Below, piece by piece: positions 32,528 to 42,286 of a stretch of 64,000 nucleotides of DNA. Origin of the DNA: Cellvibrionaceae bacterium (GTDB taxonomy: Bacteria > Pseudomonadota > Gammaproteobacteria > Pseudomonadales > Cellvibrionaceae); the NCBI GenBank assembly GCA_024707385.1, contig JANPZW010000008.1, positions 1 to 64,000 of the forward strand. Direction: 5' to 3'. The notes under the pieces were generated by a model. It was not told the origin of the DNA. It made no database searches and was given only the letters and a program-made list of their open reading frames with translations. Numbering within the stretch: position 1 is the first letter of the stretch; each line of letters starts with the position of its first letter. A program made the position numbers and the translations under genes.

Positions 32528-34258
32528 ATGCTCCGCGAGATTCCCGCCCGACATTTTTCTGCTCTGTTATTGATGCTTGCACTGAGTGCTGAGTGCCACG
32601 CAGTTTCCTTTCTTTCCTTCGATGCCAATGTAATGGGCCTGGGTGGCGCTGGCGCCGTGACGGGTATCGGCGGCGATCGCCCTTATCTCAACCCTGCAGT
32701 AATTGCCGATGGCGAGAGCCTCGCGGCCCTGGAGACCTATGTCGGCGCGCGCGTGATTGATCGACAGAAATTCATCGAAACCTTTGAAGAGATTGAAGAC
32801 AACTTTGATCGCCTGCAATTGGAAAAGCGTTTCCGCAGTGCGCGCCAGGCTTTTCGCGGCGGCAAATTGGATCCCGCCGTGTTGCGGGAGCTCGGCGTGG
32901 CAGCGCATCAGGTGCTCGATGAAGTCAACAAATTGCCCGACCGCTATATCCGCGTAGCGGCGGCGGGCGGTGCTCACGCGCTCGGTAAACACCGCACCTT
33001 TGCTGTGGGAGCTTTCGTCCATCACTATCAGGTTCTGAGCGGCGTGGTGAGAAACGACCCGGAGGATCTGCTGCGCATCTCCCGTCTGGCCGACACCGCT
33101 TTTTCCCTCGCTGATGCTTTGCAAAGTGCACAACAGGTGGAGGATTTATATCGCGATGTCGATTGGCGGGGCATCGAGGATATGGTGCGCGAATCCCTCA
33201 ACAGCGGCCATATCGATGAACGCCTGCTTGCTTACCAGCAATTGGCGGGCGTGCAGCCGCTGATCGAGGGGCTGGAACAATACCTGCGGGATTTGGGATC
33301 GGCGGATGAATTGCCGGATGCAGCGCGATTGGAGATGCTTGCGCTGCAGGTGAATTGGCGGGAGATCCAAAACCTGATCCGCCAATCCGCCGACAGCTGG
33401 CAGCCGCATGAGCAACTGCACGACCCGCGTTTGATTCCTGGAGTCCAGCCTTTGCTCGATGGCATTCGGGAATTCGAGAGCAATCTGGTGCAGCTCGATC
33501 GCCACGTGGATATACGCGCGCTGGTCGCCTTTGTGCTGGATGAGGGGGCCGCGGAGGAATTCGATGAGCTGGATCTTACCGATGTGGACCTGCGCAATTT
33601 TTTGCGCTACGACATTCCGCAGGATTTGAACAGCCGCATCGTCTACGCCGGCGCGGAAGTGGTGGAGACCGGCATCACTTTTTCGCTGCTGCCGGAAGCC
33701 CTGCCGGGATTATCCCTGGGAGCAAATTTAAAGCAGCAGGAGTATTCCACCATCGCTTATATACAGCGCGTGGATGAATTCGAGCGCGACGAATACAAGG
33801 AGGAATACACCCGGATTGATCACCAGTTCTGGAATCTCGACCTGGGCATGACCTACAGCGTCGCTAAATATTGGGCCTTTGGGTTGGCGGTAAAAAATGT
33901 CGTGCGCAAGGAAATGAAAAATCGATTCGGCGATACAATTATTCTGCGTCCCATAGCGCGCGCTGGCGTGGCATTTGGCAGCGACGACGTGATGGTGGCG
34001 GTGGATGTTGATATCACCCGCAATGAGCCTCTGGGTTTCGACGCCGATAACCGCTATATCAGCTTGGGTTCACAATTTCGCTTCTTGCACCATCAGTTCA
34101 TCCGTTTGGGGTATCGCCACAATATGGTGGATCGCACTGGTATGCCCGCTGTCGGTCTCGGATTTGGCTTCAAATACGGCAGCTTTGATATAGCGGCCAC
34201 CTATTCAGAAAAATATTCCGAAGCGGGTGTGGCGCTGCAGCTTGGTTTTATGTATTGA
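32528..34258 (+). CDS. TraF-like outer-membrane protein
   Basis: 576 residues with a signal peptide (LLLMLALSAECHA). The start of the mature protein (VSFLSFDANVMGLGGAGAVTG) and the C-terminal third (GANLKQQEYSTIAYIQRVD, then beta-strand-rich sequence ending ALQLGFMY) look like the TraF_2 / 'conjugal transfer TraF' barrel family common in marine gammaproteobacteria. A roughly 250-residue helical insert sits in between. No other conjugation gene is near, so a transfer role is unlikely. ATG 32528 was chosen because the signal peptide begins there. Confidence 0.65.
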   Translation: MLREIPARHFSALLLMLALSAECHAVSFLSFDANVMGLGGAGAVTGIGGDRPYLNPAVIADGESLAALETYVGARVIDRQKFIETFEEIEDNFDRLQLEKRFRSARQAFRGGKLDPAVLRELGVAAHQVLDEVNKLPDRYIRVAAAGGAHALGKHRTFAVGAFVHHYQVLSGVVRNDPEDLLRISRLADTAFSLADALQSAQQVEDLYRDVDWRGIEDMVRESLNSGHIDERLLAYQQLAGVQPLIEGLEQYLRDLGSADELPDAARLEMLALQVNWREIQNLIRQSADSWQPHEQLHDPRLIPGVQPLLDGIREFESNLVQLDRHVDIRALVAFVLDEGAAEEFDELDLTDVDLRNFLRYDIPQDLNSRIVYAGAEVVETGITFSLLPEALPGLSLGANLKQQEYSTIAYIQRVDEFERDEYKEEYTRIDHQFWNLDLGMTYSVAKYWAFGLAVKNVVRKEMKNRFGDTIILRPIARAGVAFGSDDVMVAVDVDITRNEPLGFDADNRYISLGSQFRFLHHQFIRLGYRHNMVDRTGMPAVGLGFGFKYGSFDIAATYSEKYSEAGVALQLGFMY

Positions 34259-34268
34259 TGAGCGGCCG

Positions 34269-35107
34269 TTACCAGGGCAGCCATTGCTGTGGAATCCGGT
34301 TTTGCTGAACCAGCGATGCCACGTCCATGCTCACCGCCACTCCGGCGTGAACAAAAAAGCCTCCCCATATCGAGCGCGAGCGCAGGGCGAGCATGCCGAG
34401 AAAAAGGCCGAAAAAATCGCGCCAGTCGCCTCCAGCCACGGTTTGGGAAAATGAATCATCAAATAAGGCACCACCATAATCCAAATGGCTGCGGCACCAT
34501 AATGAGGTCGCAGAGTCTGCACCATATAACCGCGAAAAAAGAATTCCAGACAGGCGAACTGTAAAAGATAGAGAAATTCCCAGGCGATAAAATCCAGCCA
34601 GCTGCGCCCGGCGAGATTGTAAAACGGATAGTGATTGACGAAGTCCTCGCGAAAACTCACCAGCACGACCATGACCAATATCGGGCTCAATAGAAGCAGA
34701 TAACCGCGCCAGTGTTTGTGGGTTTCACCCCAGCGCCAGCCGTAATCAACCAGCTTCTGCTGAAAATACACACGCAATACCAGAGCTGGAATGAGCACAT
34801 ATGTGACTACGTGCCACGCGCTCCACCAGGCGTGGCGTACCAATTCGGCAAAGCCGCTTTGCTGCAGTTTTTCCAACCAGTGATTGCGCGGCAGTCCCTG
34901 CCAGTCCGCCAGATATTGCAGCAACAGATTCAAGACGTAGGAATTTTTCAAGTAATTCAAAGCCAACAGTGATACACACACACTCATTAAAACGATCAGA
35001 GTGGTGCGCAGACCGGTGGCTCGATCCGCCGTGTGCGACGGGTGTTCCCGGTCGATTTCATCGAGTGTTCTAAAGACGGTGAGCGGGTTCAGATAAATGG
35101 GCAACAT
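34269..35107 (-). CDS. CPBP-family intramembrane metalloprotease (one-base frameshift)
   Basis: 279 residues after repair, with several membrane helices. CPBP/Abi motifs are present in modified form: LEFFFRG in place of EExxxR, IHFPKP, and HAGVAVSMD near the C terminus. The frame breaks near 34412, where a six-base T run (minus strand) should be seven; repair joins GAIF to FGLFLGMLAL. CPBP proteins process prenylated or other membrane substrates or act in bacteriocin immunity. It lies 12 bases after the TSUP gene, so it is probably in the same operon. Confidence 0.82.
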
Positions 35108-35119
35108 GATAATTCTCGA

Positions 35120-35893
35120 TCAACGAAAGACAGTGGTGATGAGGGAAGCGCCGGACAAAATAGTGACGATTTCAAAAACCCGTTTGATCAACGGATTGCC
35201 TTTTTGAATGGCGAGGTGTGCACCCCAGTACCCGCCAATGAGTGATCCCAGAATGAGCATTGGCAACCATGACCATTGGGCCGGCATCAGCAGAACCAGA
35301 GTGAGAGCGCCAGCGCCATTCCAGAACAAGCCGACCAGAATCATGGTGTAAGCCGTCGCTCTCTTGTAATCCAGGCCGAACCAGCCCACCAGCAACAAGG
35401 TGACAAACAAGCCCGTGCCGGAGGTGAGGGAGCCATTGAGAAATCCCAGGGCAAAAAGCCATATTCCGCCCAACACCATGCCGCGGAGATCGCGATTGCG
35501 CGGCCGCCATTCCTGGCCGAGATTTTTTTTGAATATCGAATACACACCCAGGCCTATGGTGAGAAGACCAAGGGCGATACGCGCCAGATCCTCCGGCAAT
35601 CCCAATACTGTTCGCGCACCCACAATTACGCCCGGCAGGCCGCACACGAGAATATAGATGGCAAACCGCATTTCCACATGGCCTTCCTTGCGATGCTTGG
35701 CGCTGGCGCCCACGCCGAGGGCGACGGTTGCAATCTTGTGCGTCGCCAGTGCGGTTGCGAAAGGCAAGCCGAGAAAAATCAGCGCGGGAAGCTGCACCAA
35801 CCCCGCGCCTCCGCCCGCCAGAGACGACAGAAGATTAGCGGCTATGGCCACCGTCAATAACAGCAATTGTTCGGCAACAAATTCCAGAGTCAT
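35120..35893 (-). CDS. TSUP (TauE/SafE) family membrane transporter
   Basis: 257 residues, about eight hydrophobic segments. The family signature NLLSSLAGGGAGLVQLP near residue 20 and the repeat partner NGSLTSGTGLFVTLLLV near residue 160 are visible. The family moves sulfite, sulfoacetate or related organosulfur anions; the substrate cannot be inferred here. Start ATG overlaps the glycosyltransferase stop as ATGA, so the two are translationally coupled. Confidence 0.88.
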   Translation of the reverse strand: MTLEFVAEQLLLLTVAIAANLLSSLAGGGAGLVQLPALIFLGLPFATALATHKIATVALGVGASAKHRKEGHVEMRFAIYILVCGLPGVIVGARTVLGLPEDLARIALGLLTIGLGVYSIFKKNLGQEWRPRNRDLRGMVLGGIWLFALGFLNGSLTSGTGLFVTLLLVGWFGLDYKRATAYTMILVGLFWNGAGALTLVLLMPAQWSWLPMLILGSLIGGYWGAHLAIQKGNPLIKRVFEIVTILSGASLITTVFR

Positions 35894-37110
35894 AACGGGT
35901 CCCGATAAAAAGGAGCGTTGTGCAGGCAAATGTGCAAGGGCTGAGCGGGATAATACTGGTCCTGCAGGCGGCGGATAAATTTCAAGGTTTGAAAAGCGTC
36001 GAACCAGTGATGGATGGCGCGCTCGCATTGTTGTGAGTTATCGATCTGTCTGCGGATGTGACCCCACAGCGCATTGATGCCGGAATCGCCGAGCACATCC
36101 TGAATATGTTGCGGCAGAGTTTGCAGCGGATGTTCCTGTTTCTGCAGACGCTGCCAGACGGTGGGAATATGCTGCAGCCAAATGCGCAGATCGCTAAATA
36201 CCTCGAGTGCGTAATAGACAAAATCCTCGGCATTATCGAGCGCGAGAATTTTTTGCACCGCAGGTCCTGTGCCGAAAGGTACGCGTGCTGAAATACGCGC
36301 CTCTATCTGAACGACGGTATTTTGCAGCCAGACAACTGGCCCGAGTTTCGCCAATTTGTTCAGCAGATAAAAATCCTCACCGCCTGCCCGGCGGGGAAAA
36401 CCGCGGCTCTCACAATAGGCTTGCAGCGTGACTGCGAGTGCACTGCCGATAGTGGGAAACGCGTAGGGTGAACCCGCCCAGGCAAGACCATCGACGTAAT
36501 AACGCAGCGCGCACTCATACATTCGGGTGGCGGCAAATATCGCCGAGTCAGTTTCCGCGGCGGCGATATGGCGGGTGGAAAATACTGCCGCGCTCGCTTG
36601 CTCGGCACAGGATTCCAGCGCGGCAAAATAATCCTCCGGCAGAATCGCATCAGCATCGGTGGTACAGATCCAACGATTGCCGGAGAAATTTCGGGCCATC
36701 AAAAAAGCGGCGAGATCACATCCCAGTTTGCGCGCTAGGCCGACGCCTTGTTTGGGGTCGATGGTCAACCCCTCGCGAAAACGATCCACCACCAGCCAAT
36801 GCAGTTGACCGGAATTCGCGCTGAATAAAGACAAATGTTTTTTTTGCCACACCAGCGGGTGTTGAAAAAAATAATCGAGCAGTTGCTGATTGGATACTTC
36901 CGCGGTTCCGTGGGGCTGGTTGATTATCACTATTACCAGAGCGCAGCAGGCGCCGAGTGGGCCGGCGGCGAGGCGCCTGGCGAAATTTGGCGTCTCCTTG
37001 TAGCAGGGAATTACCAAGCAGTGCTGCGCTGAAAGCGGTGGAAAATCTTCCAGCTCCGTGCATTCCGGTTCGGCGTAAAAACGCAGATATTTCGCGACCG
37101 CCTTATTCAA
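35890..37110 (-). CDS. Glycosyltransferase family 2-like protein
   Basis: 406 residues. The N-terminal nucleotide-binding segment is HCLVIPCYKETPNF. The metal-binding DxD-type motif is CTTDADAILPEDY, and GGEDFYLLNKLAKLG resembles the ED acceptor motif of GT-A enzymes. No membrane helix is evident. The start appears to be TTG 37110, ten bases after miaE. The acceptor is unknown. It is coupled to the TSUP transporter. Confidence 0.78.
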   Translation of the reverse strand: MNKAVAKYLRFYAEPECTELEDFPPLSAQHCLVIPCYKETPNFARRLAAGPLGACCALVIVIINQPHGTAEVSNQQLLDYFFQHPLVWQKKHLSLFSANSGQLHWLVVDRFREGLTIDPKQGVGLARKLGCDLAAFLMARNFSGNRWICTTDADAILPEDYFAALESCAEQASAAVFSTRHIAAAETDSAIFAATRMYECALRYYVDGLAWAGSPYAFPTIGSALAVTLQAYCESRGFPRRAGGEDFYLLNKLAKLGPVVWLQNTVVQIEARISARVPFGTGPAVQKILALDNAEDFVYYALEVFSDLRIWLQHIPTVWQRLQKQEHPLQTLPQHIQDVLGDSGINALWGHIRRQIDNSQQCERAIHHWFDAFQTLKFIRRLQDQYYPAQPLHICLHNAPFYRDPL

Positions 37111-37119
37111 GCAGCAGAC

Positions 37120-37692
37120 TCAATGTAAAGCCGCGACGATCGGCAGTCGCGCGACTATGTCGGCTTCCGCATCGAGCAGCTCGTCGAGGCGCCTTTGGAT
37201 TTCCTGCTCAGAAAAATAAAGACCGGCGAGCCGGACGAACAAATCCTCATGACGCGCTTCCGATTCGGTAATCGCGCGATAGAATTTTTTCAAATCTCCC
37301 GCGGGCAAGGCTTCTGCAATAAGGCCGAAACGCTCGCAGCCCCGCGCTTCGACGATGCTGCCGATCAGCAGGCGATCCAGCAGATAGACCTCCTTGCCGG
37401 TGCGGGTGTGCTCGCGCAGCGCGTTGATGTATGGGTCGCGGCTGTCCGGCGCCAAACGCAGGCCGCGCTGGTGCAGAATTTTTACCACCTCGCGAAAATG
37501 GGTCATCTCCTCCAGCGACAGATCGATCATCGCGGTGACAATTTCCGGTTTGTCGGGGTAATGGGACAGCATCGCAATTGCCATGCCCGAGGCTTTTTTT
37601 TCCGCCGCGGCGTGGTCGAGCAGAAAGTTGTCGAAATCCGCCAGAACAGTTTCGGTCCAGGCCGGTGAGGTATGGAAACGCAGTGAATACAT
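37120..37692 (-). CDS. miaE: tRNA-(ms2io6A)-hydroxylase MiaE
   Basis: A 190-residue carboxylate-bridged diiron monooxygenase that hydroxylates the isopentenyl group of ms2i6A37 in tRNA. Diiron ligands lie in LSLEEMTHFREVV (ExxH) and ITESEARHEDLF (ExxH), with further Glu in the DHAAAEKKAS helix and VEARGCERF. First gene of a tight minus-strand set with the GT2, TSUP and CPBP genes. Divergent from fabV. Confidence 0.92.
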   Translation of the reverse strand: MYSLRFHTSPAWTETVLADFDNFLLDHAAAEKKASGMAIAMLSHYPDKPEIVTAMIDLSLEEMTHFREVVKILHQRGLRLAPDSRDPYINALREHTRTGKEVYLLDRLLIGSIVEARGCERFGLIAEALPAGDLKKFYRAITESEARHEDLFVRLAGLYFSEQEIQRRLDELLDAEADIVARLPIVAALH

Positions 37693-37814
37693 GATGCGGG
37701 TCGGTCGGATAAAAATGTGGCGCGTATTATAGGCATTTATCTCGTGACCCGGCGCAGTTTGCGCGTGCCTCGCCGCTGGAATCGCCTGCGGGCAGACGCA
37801 GGAACGGATTCGGT

Positions 37815-37820
37815 TATAAT
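37815..37820 (+). promoter_or_regulatory. Likely -10 element of fabV
   Basis: A perfect TATAAT 39 bases before ATG 37859, with a poor -35. The miaE-fabV divergent gap is 166 bases. Confidence 0.45.
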
Positions 37821-37858
37821 GCCGGCCTTTCACACCAGTACAGGACTTGTCTGCCACC

Positions 37859-39046
37859 ATGATTATCAAACCGAAAGTTCGTGGATTTATCTGCACCAAT
37901 GCCCATCCGGAAGGCTGCGCAGCCAATGTGCGCGAACAGATCGCCTTCGTGAAGAAATCTGGCGCTATCGCTGGAGGTCCCAAAAACGTGCTGGTGATTG
38001 GCGCATCCACCGGTTACGGCCTGGCATCCCGCATAACTGCCGCTTTTGGTTGCGGCGCAAATACCCTGGGCATCTTTTTTGAGAAACCGCCTACCGAAAG
38101 CAAGACCGCATCAGCCGGTTACTACAACGCCGCCGCATTTGAACAGGAGGCCCACGCCGCTGGCCTCTACGCCAAGAGCATCAACGGCGACGCCTTCTCC
38201 AACGAGATCAAAGACAAAACCATCCAGATGCTGAAAAGTGATCTGGGGAAAGTGGATCTGATTGTTTACAGTCTCGCCTCACCGCGCCGCACAGATCCGG
38301 TGACGGGCGAAGTCTACGCCTCCGCGCTCAAGCCTATAGGTCAGAGCTACACGGCCAAAAACCTCAATACGGATACGTTGAAAATTGCGGATATGACTCT
38401 GCAACCGGCTACGGAGGAAGAAATTCAAGGCACCATCAAGGTGATGGGCGGGCAGGATTGGGAGCTATGGCTGAAAGCTCTGGCCGACGCGGATTTGCTG
38501 GCAGACGGCTTTCAAACTGTTGCCTACACCTATCTGGGCGAAAAAATCACTTGGCCGATCTATGGCAAAGCCACCATTGGCAAAGCCAAGGAAGATCTGG
38601 ACCGCGCGTCTGCGGCCATCAACAGCGCTGGCGCTGGCAAGAATGGCAAGGCTTATGTCGCAGTGCTCAAAGCACTGGTCACCCAGGCCAGCTCCGCCAT
38701 TCCCATCATGCCGCTCTACATTTCGCTGCTGTACAAGGTGATGAAGGAAGAGGGCACTCACGAGGGATGCATCGAGCAGTTGTACCGCCTCTTTACCGAA
38801 GGTTTGTACACCTCGACACCGCGCCTGGACGACCACCAGCGCCTGCGTATGGACGACCTGGAATTGAATCCAGAAACCCAGGCCAAAGTGGAAACTCTGT
38901 GGCCGCAAGTAACCGAGGAAAACCTGTTCGAGCTGACCGATTACAAAGGCTACAACGCCGAGTTTCTCAAGCTCTTCGGTTTCGGCGTGGCAGGAGTGGA
39001 CTACGACGCAGAAGTCAGTCCGCTGGTCCAGGCGGATTTTCACTAA
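37859..39046 (+). CDS. fabV: Enoyl-ACP/CoA reductase FabV
   Basis: A 395-residue NADH-dependent trans-2-enoyl reductase for the last step of fatty acid elongation. This class is intrinsically triclosan tolerant. The N-terminal segment [19 protein letters not shown], the nucleotide loop [16 protein letters not shown] and the catalytic Tyr-x8-Lys ([10 protein letters not shown]) are all visible. Length matches the family. It has its own promoter-like TATAAT and a hairpin after the stop. Confidence 0.96.
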   Translation: MIIKPKVRGFICTNAHPEGCAANVREQIAFVKKSGAIAGGPKNVLVIGASTGYGLASRITAAFGCGANTLGIFFEKPPTESKTASAGYYNAAAFEQEAHAAGLYAKSINGDAFSNEIKDKTIQMLKSDLGKVDLIVYSLASPRRTDPVTGEVYASALKPIGQSYTAKNLNTDTLKIADMTLQPATEEEIQGTIKVMGGQDWELWLKALADADLLADGFQTVAYTYLGEKITWPIYGKATIGKAKEDLDRASAAINSAGAGKNGKAYVAVLKALVTQASSAIPIMPLYISLLYKVMKEEGTHEGCIEQLYRLFTEGLYTSTPRLDDHQRLRMDDLELNPETQAKVETLWPQVTEENLFELTDYKGYNAEFLKLFGFGVAGVDYDAEVSPLVQADFH

Positions 39047-39055
39047 TCCGGTGGT

Positions 39056-39078
39056 GGCCGCGCAGATTCTGCGCGGCC
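39056..39078 (+). terminator. Hairpin after fabV
   Basis: A perfect ten-base stem GGCCGCGCAG / CTGCGCGGCC with loop ATT. The following T content is weak. Confidence 0.55.
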
Positions 39079-39097
39079 CTACTTTGATCGGTTTCTC

Positions 39098-40048
39098 ATG
39101 AGTTCTCCGCGCTTCCGTCCCGCTTTATTGCATCCCCGTTATTGGCTCACCTGGCTGGGCTTTTTGTTGTGGTATCTGTTGGCGCTCTTGCCCTACACGG
39201 TGCAACTCGTTCTCGGCCGCCTGCTCGGCAAGTTGCTGTATCGCGCGGCGGGCCGGCGCCGGCAAATTGCCCGCGCCAATCTCGATCTGTGTTTTCCCGA
39301 CTGGACGCAGGAGCGGCGCGAGCAGGTGACGCGCGAGATTATGGAGTCCATCGGCATTGCCTTTTTTGAGACCGGCATGGCTTGGTTCTGGCCGAAGTGG
39401 CGGTTGCAGCGCCTCTATACAGTCGAGGGGCTGGAACATCTCACCGCCGCCCGCGAAAGTGGTGTGGGCGTAGTCCTGATGGCCTTTCATTTCACCCATA
39501 TCGACATAGGCGCCAAGCTGCTGGGACTCAGTTTTTCCATCGACGGCACCTACCGCCCGCACAATAACCCGGTGTACGACTACATCCAGCGCAACGGCCG
39601 TGAGCGCCACTCCATGCAGGGGCAGGCGATCCCGCGGGACGATGTGCGCGCTATGGTCAAAGCGCTGCGCAACGGCCGCGCCATCTGGTATGCGCCGGAT
39701 CAGGATTACGGTGCGAAACACAGTATTTTTGTGCCTTTGTTCGGTATACCGGCCGCGACCGTGACGGCGACCAGTCAGTTGGCGCGCCTGGGCAAGGCTC
39801 AGGTCATCGCCTTCACCCAAACCCGTCGCGCAGATGGCAAGGGTTATCACCTGAAAATCTATCCGCCGCTGGAGAATTTCCCCACCTCCGACGAAGTGGC
39901 GGACACGCTGCGTATCAATCAATTTGTCGAAGCGCGGATTTTGGAGCAGCCGGAGCAGTACCTCTGGGTGCACCGCCGCTTCAAAAGCCGGCCCGAGGGC
40001 GAGCCCGACCTGTACGAACAGGCCGGAGTCCGGCGCAAACAACGCTGA
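39098..40048 (+). CDS. lpxL: LpxL/HtrB-family lipid A acyltransferase
   Basis: 316 residues, with an N-terminal membrane anchor (about residues 15-40). The acyltransferase HX4D motif is FHFTHID. Further conserved blocks are IDGTYRPHNNPVYDY, WYAPDQDYG and FVPLFGIPAATVTATSQLA. It adds a secondary acyl chain to Kdo2-lipid IVA or a related precursor at the inner membrane. Paralogues (LpxM, LpxP) cannot be excluded without the rest of the genome. Confidence 0.82.
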   Translation: MSSPRFRPALLHPRYWLTWLGFLLWYLLALLPYTVQLVLGRLLGKLLYRAAGRRRQIARANLDLCFPDWTQERREQVTREIMESIGIAFFETGMAWFWPKWRLQRLYTVEGLEHLTAARESGVGVVLMAFHFTHIDIGAKLLGLSFSIDGTYRPHNNPVYDYIQRNGRERHSMQGQAIPRDDVRAMVKALRNGRAIWYAPDQDYGAKHSIFVPLFGIPAATVTATSQLARLGKAQVIAFTQTRRADGKGYHLKIYPPLENFPTSDEVADTLRINQFVEARILEQPEQYLWVHRRFKSRPEGEPDLYEQAGVRRKQR

Positions 40049-40149
40049 ATCTGCGCTGACAGGCGTCCTGGAATCGGCTTGAGTGTTCCGGGGTCCGCCA
40101 GTACCATAGCCAGCTTTTCTTTTACGAGCACAAACGCGCGGAGATCAAC

Positions 40150-41025
40150 ATGTTTCAAGGCAGCATGGTCGCTCTGGTCACTCCCATGCACGAGGACGGC
40201 TCGCTGGATTGGGAATCCATGGCCGGATTGGTGGAGTGGCATATAGAGCAGGGCACCAGTGCGATAGTCGCCGTAGGCACTACCGGCGAATCGGCTACCC
40301 TGGATATGAATGAGCATGTGGAAGTTATTCGCCGCACCGTAGATATGGTCAATAAGAGAATCCCGGTTATCGCCGGGACCGGCGCCAACTCCACATCGGA
40401 AGCATTGGAGCTCACCCAGGCGGCGAAGGATGCCGGCGCCGATGGCTGTCTGCTGGTCACTCCCTACTACAACAAGCCCACCCAGGAAGGACTGTTCCAA
40501 CACCACGCCTACATCGCCAAACGTGTGGCGATTCCCCAGCTTCTCTATAACGTCCCGGGACGCACCGCCGTCGACATGCTGCCGCAGACCGTCGCCCGTT
40601 TGGCGAAGCTGGACAATATTGTTGGAATTAAAGAGGCCACGGGCAATCTGCAGCGCCTGAAAGACATTCAAGCTTTGCTGGACGGCGAGTTTGTTCTGCT
40701 GTCGGGCGATGATGCGACCGCCGTTGATTTTATTGAACTCGGCGGATGCGGTGAGATCTCTGTGACGGCCAACGTCGCGCCCCGACTGGTTGCCGACATG
40801 TGCAACAAGGCCGCTGCGGGAGATGTTGCCGGCGCCAAGGCCATCAATGAACAGCTGATGCCCTTGCACCGCAACCTGTTTCTGGAATCCAATCCGATTC
40901 CGGTGAAATGGGCCCTGCTGGAAATGAATAAGATCGCCGCCGGTATACGGCTCCCGATGACGCCGCTCTCCGAAGCTTTTCGCGAGCCGCTGCGTCAATC
41001 GATGATCGCCGCCGGTATCCTCTGA
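40150..41025 (+). CDS. dapA: 4-hydroxy-tetrahydrodipicolinate synthase DapA
   Basis: 291 residues. It condenses pyruvate with aspartate semialdehyde on the lysine/diaminopimelate route. Motifs are GTTGESATL, the Tyr region PYYNKPTQEGL, YNVPGRT and the Schiff-base Lys in GIKEATGN. First gene of the conserved dapA-bamC-MBL set. Confidence 0.96.
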   Translation: MFQGSMVALVTPMHEDGSLDWESMAGLVEWHIEQGTSAIVAVGTTGESATLDMNEHVEVIRRTVDMVNKRIPVIAGTGANSTSEALELTQAAKDAGADGCLLVTPYYNKPTQEGLFQHHAYIAKRVAIPQLLYNVPGRTAVDMLPQTVARLAKLDNIVGIKEATGNLQRLKDIQALLDGEFVLLSGDDATAVDFIELGGCGEISVTANVAPRLVADMCNKAAAGDVAGAKAINEQLMPLHRNLFLESNPIPVKWALLEMNKIAAGIRLPMTPLSEAFREPLRQSMIAAGIL

Positions 41026-41097
41026 GGCACTCAATAAGGCGCCGCCCGTGCGACGTCAAAGGTTTTATCCGCTTTTATGGTCACCAGATTCCTTTCA

Positions 41098-42279
41098 ATG
41101 ATTAATAAAACTTCGTTTTCCTCTGCCGCCGCCATATCGAGCCCGATCAGGATTTGTGTTGTAGCCACTCTTTTGTCCACCCTCCTGAGCGGGTGCATTT
41201 TTCGCGACCGCAGCCAGGAGTATCAGCAAGCGGGCTCCATCAAACCCATCAGCATGCCCGAAGGTGTGACCAGCATTCCGCTCGAGCCGCTTTATCCGAT
41301 TCCGGAAGTGCGTGAACAACAGTCCGCCTTCTACGACATCCGCACCGACGGTTTCGTGGTGCCGCGCCCGGAGCAGATGAGCGCCGAGGGTGAAAAAGCC
41401 AAAGTCAAAATCCAGAAAGTCGGTGAGCGCCGCTGGATATTGCTCGATGCCTCCACCAGCCAGGTGTGGCCGCTCACTCAGAGTTTTCTCTCCCGCATAG
41501 GTATCAATGTGGCGCAGAGTGTACCCGCTACCGGCCTGATCCAGACCGATTGGGTGGAATTCAAATCCGAGCCGGGTATCCGCAACCAATTCCGCATCCA
41601 TATCGAAAAAGGTCTGCGCGCGGAATCGACGGAAATCCACGTCTCGCAGATTCACGCCTCCTCGGGTGCGTCAGGTCCCGCTGTGTGGCCAGAGAAATCC
41701 ATGAATCTTGAGCGCGAGAACTGGATGATCGAGGAGCTGGCCAACACTCTGGCTGGTGATATCGAGAACAAGGCCGCGTCCTTGTTGGGGCAGTCTGTGG
41801 GCGGCGATATCAAAGCCGAATTGTTTATGGATGGCACCGAGCCCGCACTGCGTCTGCGCCTGCAGCACTCCCGCGCATGGGCCACGCTGGCTCACGCTCT
41901 TACGCGTGAAGGTTTCATACATTGGGACGAATCCAGCGACCAGCGCGTGTTTTACGCTCAGTTCATCGACGAAATGAAAAAGCGCAACTGGTTTATCCGC
42001 ATGTTCACCTTCGAGCCTGCAGATCGCAGCGAAGAGACGCCTTATAAGCTCGCCGACGTGCTGTCTCATCTGGCCGCGAGCCCTGACACCCGCGCCCTGT
42101 TTGGCGATCTGCCGGGTGCAGCATTTGGCGAGCCGCTCGAAGATGCTTACGGCTACCTGGTGATTCTCTATCCAGAAGGTGAAAACTTTGTGGTGAAAGT
42201 GCGCAGTGTGCGAGGTGAGCGGATCGACCTCGCGGACAACAAAAGGATGTTGGCCGTTATCCGCCGCAACCTTATCTGA
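41098..42279 (+). CDS. bamC: Outer-membrane assembly lipoprotein BamC
   Basis: 393 residues from ATG 41098. The lipobox LLSGC places the lipidated Cys at about residue 33. The unstructured segment after it (about 35-100) and two helix-grip domains follow the BamC pattern. It is an accessory subunit of the BAM complex that inserts barrel proteins in the outer membrane. Its position after dapA is conserved in gammaproteobacteria. An upstream in-frame ATG at 41077 is possible. Confidence 0.88.
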   Translation: MINKTSFSSAAAISSPIRICVVATLLSTLLSGCIFRDRSQEYQQAGSIKPISMPEGVTSIPLEPLYPIPEVREQQSAFYDIRTDGFVVPRPEQMSAEGEKAKVKIQKVGERRWILLDASTSQVWPLTQSFLSRIGINVAQSVPATGLIQTDWVEFKSEPGIRNQFRIHIEKGLRAESTEIHVSQIHASSGASGPAVWPEKSMNLERENWMIEELANTLAGDIENKAASLLGQSVGGDIKAELFMDGTEPALRLRLQHSRAWATLAHALTREGFIHWDESSDQRVFYAQFIDEMKKRNWFIRMFTFEPADRSEETPYKLADVLSHLAASPDTRALFGDLPGAAFGEPLEDAYGYLVILYPEGENFVVKVRSVRGERIDLADNKRMLAVIRRNLI

Positions 42280-42286
42280 CCGGCCC

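Noticed and set aside
32528..34258. Evidence of a conjugative element from the TraF-like gene
   Set aside because: No other transfer, relaxase or integration gene lies near; the TraF_2 barrel family is widespread outside plasmids.
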